Assembly (NCBI RefSeq): GCF_014836665.1
Contig: NZ_JACSQJ010000005.1
Location: forward strand, 70,950 to 134,949
Reading direction: 5' to 3'
DNA length: 64,000 nt
DNA from: Luteimonas colneyensis
GTDB taxonomy: Bacteria > Pseudomonadota > Gammaproteobacteria > Xanthomonadales > Xanthomonadaceae
Part shown: positions 1 through 7,617 of the stretch, piece after piece
Layout of the letters: every line of letters starts with the position of its first letter
How positions within the stretch are numbered: the first letter of the stretch is position 1
Notes under the pieces: generated by a model
Told to the model about the DNA's origin: nothing
Seen by the model: only the letters and a program-made list of their open reading frames with translations
Database searches by the model: none
Position numbers and translations under genes: made by a program

Positions 1-400
1 CGTCCATCGAGGCCAGGCCCGCGGCACCGGCCGCGGCAATGCCCGCGACGATGGCGATTCCGCCGCCGTCGACGCCAGTGGCCGCGGTGGCGGCGCCGGC
101 ACCGGAGCTGCCGGCAGCGGCGACGCAGGTCGCCGGCACGCCGTACACGCCGGCGCTGGAGAGCGGCTGGGTGCAGCCGTTCGGGTAGACGAGGGTGGCG
201 CGGCTGCCTTCGGCCAGCATCACGCGGCTGCCCGCCGTGACCTGGGTGCCCGAGGATGCCGAGACGAACTCACCGCCGTTGCTGACCATGGCGCTGCCGA
301 TGTCGACTCGAAGCGTGGCGGCGCCACCGTCCTGGGCGAACGCGGGCGCGGTGCAAAGCGCACCGGCCAGGGCGAGGACAAACAGATGGGGCTTCTTCAT
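1..400 (-). CDS. secreted FecR-like small protein, 3' end outside window
   Basis: The ATG at 398-400 opens a frame that stays open to the window edge, giving at least 133 residues. Residues 1-22 form a typical signal peptide (MKKPH, hydrophobic core, APAFA cleavage site). The mature part has the pattern 'GSAMVSNGGEFV ... VTAGSRVMLAEGS ... YPNGC', which resembles a small FecR-like beta domain, then a Gly/Ala-rich hydrophobic stretch. The next gene upstream (553-966) has the same layout and the same NGC and GVY landmarks, so the two are tandem paralogues. It lies at the end of the exopolysaccharide gene run, so a role in the envelope or matrix is plausible but inferred. No enzymatic motif is visible. 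Confidence 0.72.
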   Translation of the reverse strand, partial: MKKPHLFVLALAGALCTAPAFAQDGGAATLRVDIGSAMVSNGGEFVSASSGTQVTAGSRVMLAEGSRATLVYPNGCTQPLSSAGVYGVPATCVAAAGSSGAGAATAATGVDGGGIAIVAGIAAAGAAGLASMD

Positions 401-451
401 GGCTTTCTTCCCTGACGACGTGAGGATCCAGCGGATGCTGCAGTGCGACAA

Positions 452-480
452 ACATTACGGGACCGATGGGTCCGATGCAA
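452..480 (-). promoter_or_regulatory. sigma-70-type promoter for the 1-400 gene
   Basis: Read on the minus strand there is a -35 TTGCAT (475-480), a 17-base spacer and a -10 TAATGT (452-457), about 50 bases ahead of the ATG at 400. The spacer contains a dyad, GGACC-CATC-GGTCC (460-473), placed where a repressor could sit between the two promoter boxes. The A/T content of this stretch is clearly higher than its surroundings. Confidence 0.45.
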
Positions 481-552
481 GCTGCGACACGCCGGATGTG
501 CCTGTTTTAACAGACGAATGTGCTAATTGCGTGACGGTACCCCGTTCAGCCT

Positions 553-966
553 TCAGCGACTGACCGGCCTGGGATCGTCGCTGCCGCCGCCGCCCGCGAC
601 GGCGGCGATCACGGCCACGCCGCCCACCACGCCCGCGACCACGGTACCGGTGCTGACATTGCGCCCGGTGGTGGCCACGCTGCAATCGGGGCTGACGGTG
701 TAGACGCCCGGCTCGGACAGCGCCTTGCTGCAGCCGTTGCCGTAGGCCAGCGAGGCCTTGCCGCCCTCCGCCACCATCACGCGGTGGCCCGGCGCGACGA
801 CCTGGCCGGGCACGGCCTGGACGAACTCGCCGCCGGTGCTGACGAGGACCGATCCGCCATCGACCTGCAGCCCGATGGGGGCCGCGGCGGGCTCCTGGGC
901 CTGTACGGCCAGGGGCGCGATGGCGAGGGTCAGGCCGAAGCCGATCAGGGTCTGGCGCAGTGGCAT
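553..966 (-). CDS. secreted FecR-like small protein, paralogue of 1-400
   Basis: 137 residues. The ATG at 964-966 is chosen because the first 23 residues form a signal peptide ending VQAQ; longer versions only add a basic leader. After cleavage come 'GSVLVSTGGEFVQAV', 'GHRVMVAEGGKASLAY', NGCSK and a second Cys (PDCS), so a disulfide between the two Cys is possible. A hydrophobic Val/Ala/Gly segment (about residues 100-122) and a short hydrophilic tail GGGGSDDPRP end it. It is not a canonical PEP-CTERM tail. It shares its architecture with the following gene, and a strong sigma-54 promoter match lies just upstream at 1012-1026. Function unknown; a matrix or surface role is inferred from the neighbouring polysaccharide genes. 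Confidence 0.75.
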   Translation of the reverse strand: MPLRQTLIGFGLTLAIAPLAVQAQEPAAAPIGLQVDGGSVLVSTGGEFVQAVPGQVVAPGHRVMVAEGGKASLAYGNGCSKALSEPGVYTVSPDCSVATTGRNVSTGTVVAGVVGGVAVIAAVAGGGGSDDPRPVSR

Positions 967-1011
967 GGGGGTGAGCGTCCTTGTTCGCCGGTCAACGGCG
1001 TGAATTCTACC

Positions 1012-1026
1012 GCAATAACCGTGCCA
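1012..1026 (-). promoter_or_regulatory. sigma-54 (-24/-12) promoter candidate
   Basis: On the minus strand the sequence reads CTGGCACGGTTATTGCGG. It matches the known RpoN consensus YTGGCACG-N4-TTGC at every core position, with GG and GC separated by 10 bases. It sits between the TPR gene stop (1029) and the secreted-protein ATG (966), which predicts a start site near 1000 and a leader of about 34 bases. Only the base after TTGC departs from the A/T preference. The cognate activator was not found in the window. Confidence 0.55.
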
Positions 1027-1028
1027 GC

Positions 1029-2189
1029 TCACGTCCCGACGTGGATATCGGCGTAGTGCACTTCGCCGCGCAGGGTCTGGGCGACGCCACGCGGCGCAGG
1101 GTTCACCAGCCGGAGCCACTGGCCTTCGCAACCCTCGCCTTCCGGCACGGTGAAGGCGAGTTCAAGCGCGACCCAGTCGCGCGCCTCCCGCACTCGGGCG
1201 CCGCTGGCGATGGCGGTGCGGCCGTCGCTGCAGGTCAGCCGCCATTCCAGGCCCTGGTCCGAGCGCAGGCCTTCGGTGCGCGCGCGCAGGCGCAGCACGT
1301 GTTCGCCCGGCGCCAGCAGCAGCGGGACTTCGAGGCCGGTGTTGGCCACCGGGCGGCCGAGGAAACGCAGGCGCGCGGCGTGGCGGCCCTCGCCGGTTTC
1401 GATGCGGTCGAACAGCACGCCGGGCACGCGGCGCACGCGCCAGTCGAACCCGGCCGAGGACGGTGCGCGTCCGAAGTCGCCGTTCCACGGCACCGGCAGG
1501 CGCGCGGGGGCGCCGTCGAGGCCGCTGGCCCAGCGGGCATAGGCGCTGCCCCAGCGGCCGTCGCGGAGCATGCCGTCGATCCAGCGCGCGGTGTCCTGGG
1601 CGTCCAGGGCGCCGTGCGCGCGCAGGGCGCCGTGCAGGTTGTCGGCGGCGTCGGGCAGCTTGCTGGCGGTCGTGGCGCGCAGGATCGCGCTGCGCCACTG
1701 CGGGCGCTGCACGAGGTGGGTGGCCAGGGCGTCGGCGAACGCGGGGTCCTGGGCCAGCTGGGCGATCAGCTCCAGCAGCGGCTTGCGCTGCGCGGGCGCG
1801 ACGGTGAGCAGCGCATCGAGCTGGTCGGCGGCGGCGGCGAAGTCGCCCCGCTGCAGCGCGTCGGTGGCGAGCCAGCCCCGCACCTGGGGATCGCGCGGGG
1901 CGCGGCGCACGGCGGTTTCGTAGCGGGCACGCGTCGCGTCCGGGCCGCCCTGCCCGTCTTCGGCGCGGGCGATGAGGCCGAAGGCGCGACCCAGGGCGGG
2001 TTCGCGCGCCAGCACGTCGCGGGCGATGGCGGCGGCGCGCGGGCCGTCGCCCGCCTCGAGCGCGGCGCGGGCGGCGGCGAGGTCGTCCTGCAGGCGCTGC
2101 TGGTCGTGGCGGGTGGTGACGAGGGCCACGCCCGTGGCGATGAGGGCGGCGACCAGGGCGGCGAAGGCGATCCAGCGGACGGCGCTCAT
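1029..2189 (-). CDS. membrane-anchored TPR protein with C-terminal sugar-binding-like domain
   Basis: 386 residues. One N-terminal membrane anchor (about residues 5-25) is followed by an Ala-rich helical region with TPR-like repeats (about 35-200, such as AARAALEAGDGPRAAA and APRDPQVRGWLATDAL). The C-terminal 150 residues begin with NGDFGRAPSSAGFDWRV and look like a beta-sandwich of the carbohydrate-binding jelly-roll type (inference). Its ATG overlaps the stop of the J-domain gene (ATGA), so the two are translationally coupled. Proteins of this layout are common in exopolysaccharide loci, where they may scaffold polymerase or export partners in the periplasm. The exact role is not known. Confidence 0.82.
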   Translation of the reverse strand: MSAVRWIAFAALVAALIATGVALVTTRHDQQRLQDDLAAARAALEAGDGPRAAAIARDVLAREPALGRAFGLIARAEDGQGGPDATRARYETAVRRAPRDPQVRGWLATDALQRGDFAAAADQLDALLTVAPAQRKPLLELIAQLAQDPAFADALATHLVQRPQWRSAILRATTASKLPDAADNLHGALRAHGALDAQDTARWIDGMLRDGRWGSAYARWASGLDGAPARLPVPWNGDFGRAPSSAGFDWRVRRVPGVLFDRIETGEGRHAARLRFLGRPVANTGLEVPLLLAPGEHVLRLRARTEGLRSDQGLEWRLTCSDGRTAIASGARVREARDWVALELAFTVPEGEGCEGQWLRLVNPAPRGVAQTLRGEVHYADIHVGT

Positions 2190-3616
2190 CGCGCGGGCTC
2201 CAGGTGCAGGTGGGCGATGCGCCAGTGTTCGCCGCGGCGGGCGAGCTGGACGCTGAGCACGCCGGTTTCGACGGTGCCGCGGCGGCCGCCGAGGCGGTAG
2301 GCGCCGGATACCGAGGCGGTGCCGCTGCCGAGGGTCCAGTTGGGCTGGACGACGGTCATGCGGCTGCGCGCGGCAGGCGGGTGGCGGGCCTGGAGGTTCT
2401 GGCGGAGGGCGGCGGCTTCGATGCTGACGGGGAGGTCGAGCCAGAAGGGCTCGGCGCCGCCCGCGGAGGCGAACCAGGTGGTGACGCTATCGAGCGCCGT
2501 CTCGGCGTCGCGGAAGAGGCGGACCGGGTCCGCCGTGCCCGCCCCTGTAGGAGCAGCTATAGCTGCGACCTGTTCCCCAACGCCGTCCTCTTCCACCTGG
2601 GCGGTGGTCTTGGGGCGGGTCGCAGCTATAGCTGCTCCTACAGGGGTGGGGTTGGGATCGACTGTGGCTGCGCCGCTGCGATCACTCCATTCGATGGCGA
2701 CGGGGGCCGGCTGGAGCCGACCGTGCTCGGCCTCCGGCAGCTGCATCAGCGTCTGCTCCTCGGCCTCGCGCAGCTGCATCAGCGTCTGCTCTTCGGCTTC
2801 CGGCAGCTGCACCAGCTGCGGTTCCTCCGCCGCCACTGCCGCCACTGCCGCCTGCAAGGCCTCCCGCGGCGCAGGCGCACGCACGTCCACCTCCGCCAGC
2901 ACGCGCGGCAGGGGCGCGGCCATGCGGGCGCTCACGTCGATGCCCTGCGCGGGGACGTGGCTGGCGTCGCGCAGGGCGTCCAGGCGGTCTTCGCGGGTCA
3001 GGGCCAGCCAGGCCAGGGCGAGGCAGGCGATGGTGAGGAAGGCGACGGCGATGGGGCCGGTGGGGATGGGGGTCGGGGGTGGGAGGTGGGTGTAGGGGAT
3101 GGGGGGGACAGTCGCAGCTGTAGCTGCTCCTACAGGGGGAGCGGATGGCGGGGTTGGAGGAGGGGTGGTGGCGTCGTAGGTGGCGCGGGCGTGGGGGGTG
3201 CGGAGGTGGTTCCAGGCCTGGTTGACGCGGGTCGACAGCGCGGAGTCCCACTGGGCGCCTTCGCTGCGGTCGGGGTGCAGCCAGCGCATCAGCAGGTGGT
3301 GGTGCTGGCGCAGCACGGCCTGCGGGGCGTCGGGCGCGGCGCCGAGGTTGCGGTAGGCGTCGGCGCCTTCGGCCAGCAGCACCTGCTGGATGTAGAAGCG
3401 CGAGGCTTCCACCAGTTCGGCTTCGGGGTGGCCGGTGCGGGCGGATGCCTCACGGGCCGCTTCGGAAGACCCCGATGCGACCGCCAGCACTTCGCCGATG
3501 CCCTCGGGCAGGGCCCGCGTGCGCAGGGACGTGCGCAAGGCGGGCGCGCGCAGCAGGCCCAGCGCCAGCTCCAGCGCCTCCCCGCCCTGCCCCGCCATCC
3601 CCGTGCGCGCCCCCAC
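2186..3616 (-). CDS. J-domain membrane protein of the polysaccharide locus, carrying REP insertions
   Basis: 476 residues from a GTG at 3616; an ATG at 3598 is an alternative. A J-like domain (about 85-148) carries the HPD motif at 114-116. A Pro/Thr-rich linker and one membrane helix (about 189-207) follow, then an Ala/Glu-rich region with an 11-residue repeat EEQTLMQLxEA (about 275-297). The C-terminal domain (about 365-476) ends in WRIAHLHLEPAR and may have an NTF2-like fold. Three REP elements lie inside the frame and are translated as PVGAATAATV, PVGAAIAAT and VAAIAAPTG, all in low-complexity linkers. It is 7 bases downstream of wzc and overlaps the TPR gene. Partner and function are unknown; recruitment of an Hsp70 at the export site is only a guess. 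Confidence 0.78.
   Translation of the reverse strand: MGARTGMAGQGGEALELALGLLRAPALRTSLRTRALPEGIGEVLAVASGSSEAAREASARTGHPEAELVEASRFYIQQVLLAEGADAYRNLGAAPDAPQAVLRQHHHLLMRWLHPDRSEGAQWDSALSTRVNQAWNHLRTPHARATYDATTPPPTPPSAPPVGAATAATVPPIPYTHLPPPTPIPTGPIAVAFLTIACLALAWLALTREDRLDALRDASHVPAQGIDVSARMAAPLPRVLAEVDVRAPAPREALQAAVAAVAAEEPQLVQLPEAEEQTLMQLREAEEQTLMQLPEAEHGRLQPAPVAIEWSDRSGAATVDPNPTPVGAAIAATRPKTTAQVEEDGVGEQVAAIAAPTGAGTADPVRLFRDAETALDSVTTWFASAGGAEPFWLDLPVSIEAAALRQNLQARHPPAARSRMTVVQPNWTLGSGTASVSGAYRLGGRRGTVETGVLSVQLARRGEHWRIAHLHLEPAR
2544..2644. repeat. REP-like inverted pair inside the J-domain gene
   Basis: Two 27-base copies face each other (2544-2570 and 2618-2644) with a 47-base spacer. Each starts CCTGTAGGAGCA and ends GCTGCGACC, around the palindrome GCAGCTATAGCTGC. 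Both are read through in frame by the minus-strand gene. Confidence 0.88.
2738..2818 (-). repeat. 33-base tandem repeat in the J-domain gene
   Basis: The word CAGCTGCATCAGCGTCTGCT recurs at 2738 and 2771, with a diverged third copy at 2804. The exact 33-base period keeps the frame and yields an 11-residue repeat (EEQTLMQLxEA) that is probably helical. Confidence 0.75.
3111..3136 (-). repeat. single REP-like element inside the J-domain gene
   Basis: This is one copy in the reverse orientation (GTCGCAGCTGTAG...CCTACAGG), without a partner. The gene on the minus strand reads it as PVGAATAATV in its Pro-rich linker. Confidence 0.82.
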
Positions 3617-3623
3617 GCCGCCC

Positions 3624-5903
3624 TTACTTCCCGGCCAGCCTTGGCTGGGTGCCGTAGGAGTAGTACGAGGAATAGTCGTAGCCGTAGCCGGCGACCTTGG
3701 CGTCGTAGTGGGTCAGGATCGCGCCCAGCACGTGGGCGCGCGCGGCGGCCAGGCGCTTGAGCGCGGCCTGCGCGGTCTTGATTCGCGTTTCGCCGGCCTG
3801 CACCACCATCAGCGTGCCACCGGCCACGTTCGACAGGATCGGCGCGTCGGCGATGCCCAGCACCGGCGGGCCGTCGATGATCACCTGGTCGTACTTCTCG
3901 GCGGCCACGGTCAGCATCGACAGCAGGCGGCTGCCCGACAGCAGCTCGGCCGGATTGGGCGGCAGCGGGCCGGCCAGCACCACTTTCAGGCGCTCGTCGT
4001 CGGTGTCCATGATCACCTGGCTGGCGCTGGCGGCGCCGGCCAGCAGGCTGGACAGGCCGGTCTCCGAGCGCACGCCCATCACGCGGTGCAGCGACGGGTT
4101 GCGCAGGTCGGCCTCGATCAGCAGCACGCGCTTGCCCAGCTGCGCGAAGTTGCGCGCCAGCGTGGTCGCGGTGGTGGACTTGCCCTCCGAGGCGCTGGCG
4201 CTGGTGACCAGCAGCACCTTGGGCACGCCGTGATCGGTGGAGAACTGCAGCGCGGTGCGCACCGAGCGGTAGGCCTCGGCGAAGGCCGAGCGCGGGTCGC
4301 CCATGGCATCGGCCACGCTCTGCTTCTTCAGGTGCGGGATGATGCCCAGCACGGCCATGCGCAGGTGCTGCTCGATGTCCTCCGGCCCCTTCAGGGTGTC
4401 GTCGAGGAACTCGAGCACGAAGGCCACCAGCACGCCCAGCATCAGGCCCAGCATCAGGCCGATGGCAAGGTTGAGCGGAAGGTTGGGCTTGAAGCGCCCG
4501 GTCGGGACCATGGCGCGGTCGACGATCGAGATGTTGTTGGTGCCGACGCCGGCGCCCGCCGCCACGCCGACCTCCTTGTAGCGCTGCAGCAGGCTGTCGT
4601 AGAGCTGTCGGTTGGTGTCGACCTCGCGGCGCAGGATGTTGTAGTCGATCGATCGGTTGTCGACGTCGAGGGTGCGGCCGCGGAGCGCGTCGATCTGCGC
4701 CACCAGCATGTTCTCGCGCGCCTGCGCGGCGTCGTACTCGGCCTTGATCGAGGCGCGCACGGCGTTGCGCTCCTGCGCAATCTGGCGGTCGACCTCGTCG
4801 ATCTGGCCCTTCAGCGCGAGCATGCTCGGATACTCGGGCTTGTAGGTCTTGAGCTGCTGCTGGTACTCGGCGTTGAGGGTCGCGCGCTGCTGCTGAAGCG
4901 AGTTGAGGATCGAGTTGCTGATCGCGCCCGCCGGCAGCTGGCCGCCGCCGGAAACCTGGCTCCATGCCGCCTGGGCTCGGATGCGCTCGTCCTGCGCCGC
5001 GGCCAGCGAGGCGTTGAGCGCGCCGAGGTTCTGGCTTTCCAGGCTCTGGCTGCCCTCGCCGCTGGTGACGATGTTCTCCTTGGTGGCGAAGGCGACCAGG
5101 GCGCGCTCGGATTCCTCGAGGCGGCCCTTGGCCAGCGCCAGCTGCTCCTCGATGTACTTGCTGGCGTAGGACGAGGCGTCGAACTTGCGCTCGATCGCAT
5201 GGGCGATGAAGCCGTCGGCCACCGCGTTGACCACGCGCGCCGAGAACGCCGGCAGGGTGGAGTCGAAATGGATCCGCACCAGGCGCGAATTGCGCACCGG
5301 CTCCACGGTCAGGCCGCTGCGCACGATGCCGACGGCTTGGCCAAGGTCGGCCATGGCATCGGCCTCGCTTTCCGCCTCTCCGGCGTCGGCGGCGTTGGCC
5401 GGTTGCGGCCGCAGCGCGCCGGTGGCGCGCTGCCACCAGGTGGTGGAGTCCAGGCGCTCGACGGTGGCGGCGTCGATCGCCAGCTCGTTGGCGACGCGCT
5501 CGGCCAGCGCGCGGCTCTTGAGCAGCTCGTACTGGGTGGTCAGGAAGTCCGGGGCCGCGGCTTCGGCATTGCCCACGCCTTCCACCTGCAGGATCTGCAC
5601 CGACTCGCGATCGATCTGCAGCGTGGCGGTGGCGCGATACACCGGCGGCATCATCAGCGTGGCGATCAGCGCCAGCGCGACCACGGTGCCGAGCACGCCC
5701 AGCACCAGCCACTTGCGCTTGACCAGGATGCGCCAGTACGCGAGCAGGTCGATCTCGTCCTCGTCGCCGCCGCGCTTGTCCTCGAACACGTCGAGGGAGA
5801 TCCCGCGCTGGCCACCGCCGACGGCGAGCTGCCCGGGACGCTGGACCGGCAGCCGGTCCTGGGGATCGCCCTCGGGGCGCGCGGGAAGATTGTCGTCTTG
5901 CAT
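3624..5903 (-). CDS. wzc: polysaccharide co-polymerase with BY-type tyrosine kinase (Wzc/GumC type)
   Basis: 759 residues. A cytoplasmic N-terminus precedes a first membrane helix (about 66-83), then a Wzz-type periplasmic domain with a long Gln/Glu/Ala-rich coiled-coil (about 220-420). A second membrane helix (about 475-495) leads to a cytoplasmic kinase: Walker A ASASEGKSTT (near 570), the A' motif LLIEADLRNP and the B-like motif IIDGPP. The C-terminus is a Tyr cluster YGYDYSSYYSY (near 743), the usual autophosphorylation site. Such proteins set chain length and control assembly with the Wza channel in the inner membrane and periplasm. It lies 28 bases after wza and after a PHP phosphatase that would remove the phosphate. 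Full-length for a fused co-polymerase/kinase. Confidence 0.94.
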   Translation of the reverse strand: MQDDNLPARPEGDPQDRLPVQRPGQLAVGGGQRGISLDVFEDKRGGDEDEIDLLAYWRILVKRKWLVLGVLGTVVALALIATLMMPPVYRATATLQIDRESVQILQVEGVGNAEAAAPDFLTTQYELLKSRALAERVANELAIDAATVERLDSTTWWQRATGALRPQPANAADAGEAESEADAMADLGQAVGIVRSGLTVEPVRNSRLVRIHFDSTLPAFSARVVNAVADGFIAHAIERKFDASSYASKYIEEQLALAKGRLEESERALVAFATKENIVTSGEGSQSLESQNLGALNASLAAAQDERIRAQAAWSQVSGGGQLPAGAISNSILNSLQQQRATLNAEYQQQLKTYKPEYPSMLALKGQIDEVDRQIAQERNAVRASIKAEYDAAQARENMLVAQIDALRGRTLDVDNRSIDYNILRREVDTNRQLYDSLLQRYKEVGVAAGAGVGTNNISIVDRAMVPTGRFKPNLPLNLAIGLMLGLMLGVLVAFVLEFLDDTLKGPEDIEQHLRMAVLGIIPHLKKQSVADAMGDPRSAFAEAYRSVRTALQFSTDHGVPKVLLVTSASASEGKSTTATTLARNFAQLGKRVLLIEADLRNPSLHRVMGVRSETGLSSLLAGAASASQVIMDTDDERLKVVLAGPLPPNPAELLSGSRLLSMLTVAAEKYDQVIIDGPPVLGIADAPILSNVAGGTLMVVQAGETRIKTAQAALKRLAAARAHVLGAILTHYDAKVAGYGYDYSSYYSYGTQPRLAGK

Positions 5904-5931
5904 CGGTTTGCGTCGTCCGTAACGGTGTGGC

Positions 5932-6630
5932 TCAGAGGGCCAGGAACAGGCCCAGCGCGGGCACGGAGCGGATGAACTCGCGGAACGCGGACTTGCTGCC
6001 CGAACGCTCGATCACGATGATGTCGTCGCCGTAGACCTGCGGATCCTCCAGTTCGCCGCGGCGTACCTTGGTCAGGTCGTAGGCGGCGGCCATCCGCTTG
6101 CCGTCAATGTGGCGGAACAGCACCACGCCTTCGAGATCGGCGAATTCGTCCGTACCGCCGGCCATCGCCACCGCCTGCAGCAGCGAGGTCTTGCCGGTGA
6201 GCGGGTAGATGCCGGGCTTCTCCAGCGCACCTTCCAGCGTCACGCGCTGGCTGGTGTATTCCTTGACGAACACGGTGACCTGCGGGTTCTGCAGGTAGCC
6301 GTCGGCGTACTTCTCGCCCAGCTCCTTCTCGAGCTCGGGCACGGTCCGGCCTCCGGCCATGACGCCGCCGATCAGCGGCAGGTTGATCATGCCGTTGGAG
6401 TTGACGCGCGCCTGGTGGGTGAGCTCCGACACACCGAAGACGCTGATCTCGAGCAGGTCCTGCGAGCCGACGCGGTAGTCGGTGGCGCCCTCGTAGGCGC
6501 CCGAGGCCGCGGTGGTGTCCGGGGGCGGCAGCGTGATGCCGTGGGCCGCGCTGCGGTTGCCCGACGAGGCACAGGCCGCAAGCAGCAAAGCGAACACGGC
6601 CGCGATCAGGAGTCGGCTGACTTGTTTCAT
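5932..6630 (-). CDS. wza: polysaccharide export lipoprotein (Wza/GumB type)
   Basis: 232 residues. The ATG at 6630 is preferred because it gives a lipoprotein signal (MKQVSRLL, then LLLAACAS, Cys near 20) with a GAGG ribosome site just upstream. A poly-export domain (about 50-130: DYRVGSQDLLEISVFG, RVNSNGMINLPLIG) is followed by one SLBB-like domain (about 140-215: VTLEGALEKPGIYPL). It is much shorter than E. coli Wza and about the size of Xanthomonas GumB. It forms or gates the outer-membrane pore for the polymer, paired with the Wzc protein encoded next. Confidence 0.92.
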   Translation of the reverse strand: MKQVSRLLIAAVFALLLAACASSGNRSAAHGITLPPPDTTAASGAYEGATDYRVGSQDLLEISVFGVSELTHQARVNSNGMINLPLIGGVMAGGRTVPELEKELGEKYADGYLQNPQVTVFVKEYTSQRVTLEGALEKPGIYPLTGKTSLLQAVAMAGGTDEFADLEGVVLFRHIDGKRMAAAYDLTKVRRGELEDPQVYGDDIIVIERSGSKSAFREFIRSVPALGLFLAL

Positions 6631-6658
6631 CGGGGGACCTCGGTGGAGCGGCTGGACT

Positions 6659-7453
6659 TCAGGCGGAACGCAGGAATCGGGCCAGCAGGCCGCGATGGCG
6701 GGCGCGCGGAACCGGCGCGCCCAGGGGGGGCAGTGTATCCGGTGCGGCATTGGCCACGATGCCGGCAGGCCGCGTCTTCACCATGTGATCAGCTTCTTCG
6801 GCGCCCACGAGGGCGGCCGCGGCCTCGCGCGCTTCGGCCAGGAACGGCGGACGGCGCTCGGGATGATGGGCGTCGGTGGCCAGGATGTGGCAGTGGCCCT
6901 CGCCCACGAATTTCTCGCCCCAGTGCTTCGCCCGGCGCCCGTAGCGGCCGGTCAGCGCGCCGGCGGTGACCTGGATCCAGCAGCCGCGCTGCGAAAGCGC
7001 GACGAAGGTCTCGTAATGCTGCTCGACCCAGGTGAGTCGCTCGGGATGTGTGATCACCGGCACATATCCGGCCGCGAGCAGCTCGAACAGCGTCTCTTCC
7101 AGGCGCGGCGGGGCGACGTGGTGCGGCGGCTCGAACAGCAGGTAGCGCGATCCGGCGAGCGTGGGCACGCGGCCGTCGCGGATGCCCGCCACGAGGTGCT
7201 GGTCGAGGTGCACGTCGGCGCCCTCCACCAGCTTCAGCGCGATGCCTTCACCGTCGAGTTCGGCCTGCAGCGCGGCGATGGCGGCGCGGATGCCCGGACC
7301 GGTGTTCTCGTACAGGCCGGGATAGATGTGCGGGGTGCAGGCGGTGACGGTGATGCCGTCGGCCACGGCCATGCGCGCCATCTCCAGCGACATCGCCAGG
7401 TCGGTGGCGCCGTCGTCGATGGCCGGCAGCAGGTGGCAGTGGAGGTCGTACAC
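6659..7453 (-). CDS. PHP-family protein-tyrosine phosphatase (CapC/CpsB type)
   Basis: 264 residues from a GTG at 7453, chosen because the family begins with the metal motif xDxHCH at the very N-terminus (YDLHCHLLPAIDDG). Other metal-binding signatures are CTPHIYP (near 42), the Asp/His pair GADVHLDQ, ITHPERL (near 137) and ATDAHHPERR (near 195). These manganese-dependent enzymes dephosphorylate BY-kinases and so cycle the kinase during polymer synthesis. It is the first gene of the run phosphatase-wza-wzc and is 28 bases from wza. The C-terminal 30 residues are basic and poorly conserved. Confidence 0.9.
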   Translation of the reverse strand: MYDLHCHLLPAIDDGATDLAMSLEMARMAVADGITVTACTPHIYPGLYENTGPGIRAAIAALQAELDGEGIALKLVEGADVHLDQHLVAGIRDGRVPTLAGSRYLLFEPPHHVAPPRLEETLFELLAAGYVPVITHPERLTWVEQHYETFVALSQRGCWIQVTAGALTGRYGRRAKHWGEKFVGEGHCHILATDAHHPERRPPFLAEAREAAAALVGAEEADHMVKTRPAGIVANAAPDTLPPLGAPVPRARHRGLLARFLRSA

Positions 7454-7617
7454 GGGGCGCTTCCATGTCAGCCCGGAGAGGTGCGGACTCTACCAGCTTG
7501 AAGTCGCGGCACCATGTCGACGAGCGGTTCCGGCAGGTTCTGGCGCGCTCCTTGCTTGTCCCACCCTGGCATTCACGGCATTGCCGATAGAGTGCCGGCC
7601 CGCGTCCCGAGAGTCCC

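Noticed and set aside
981-2300. 439-codon plus-strand frame opposite the TPR gene
   Set aside because: Composition is Gly/Ala/Arg/Gln noise typical of antisense reading, and the minus-strand gene fits both neighbours by overlap.
3435-5975. Very long open frame on the plus strand opposite wzc (846 codons)
   Set aside because: It mirrors wzc, which has full family motifs. High GC content removes stops from antisense frames; the product is His/Gln/Val-rich with no domain.
7581-7598. Possible sigma-54 promoter upstream of the phosphatase gene (minus strand)
   Set aside because: GG and GC are spaced correctly, but the -12 half reads CGGC rather than TTGC and the -24 half has two mismatches. Too weak to call.
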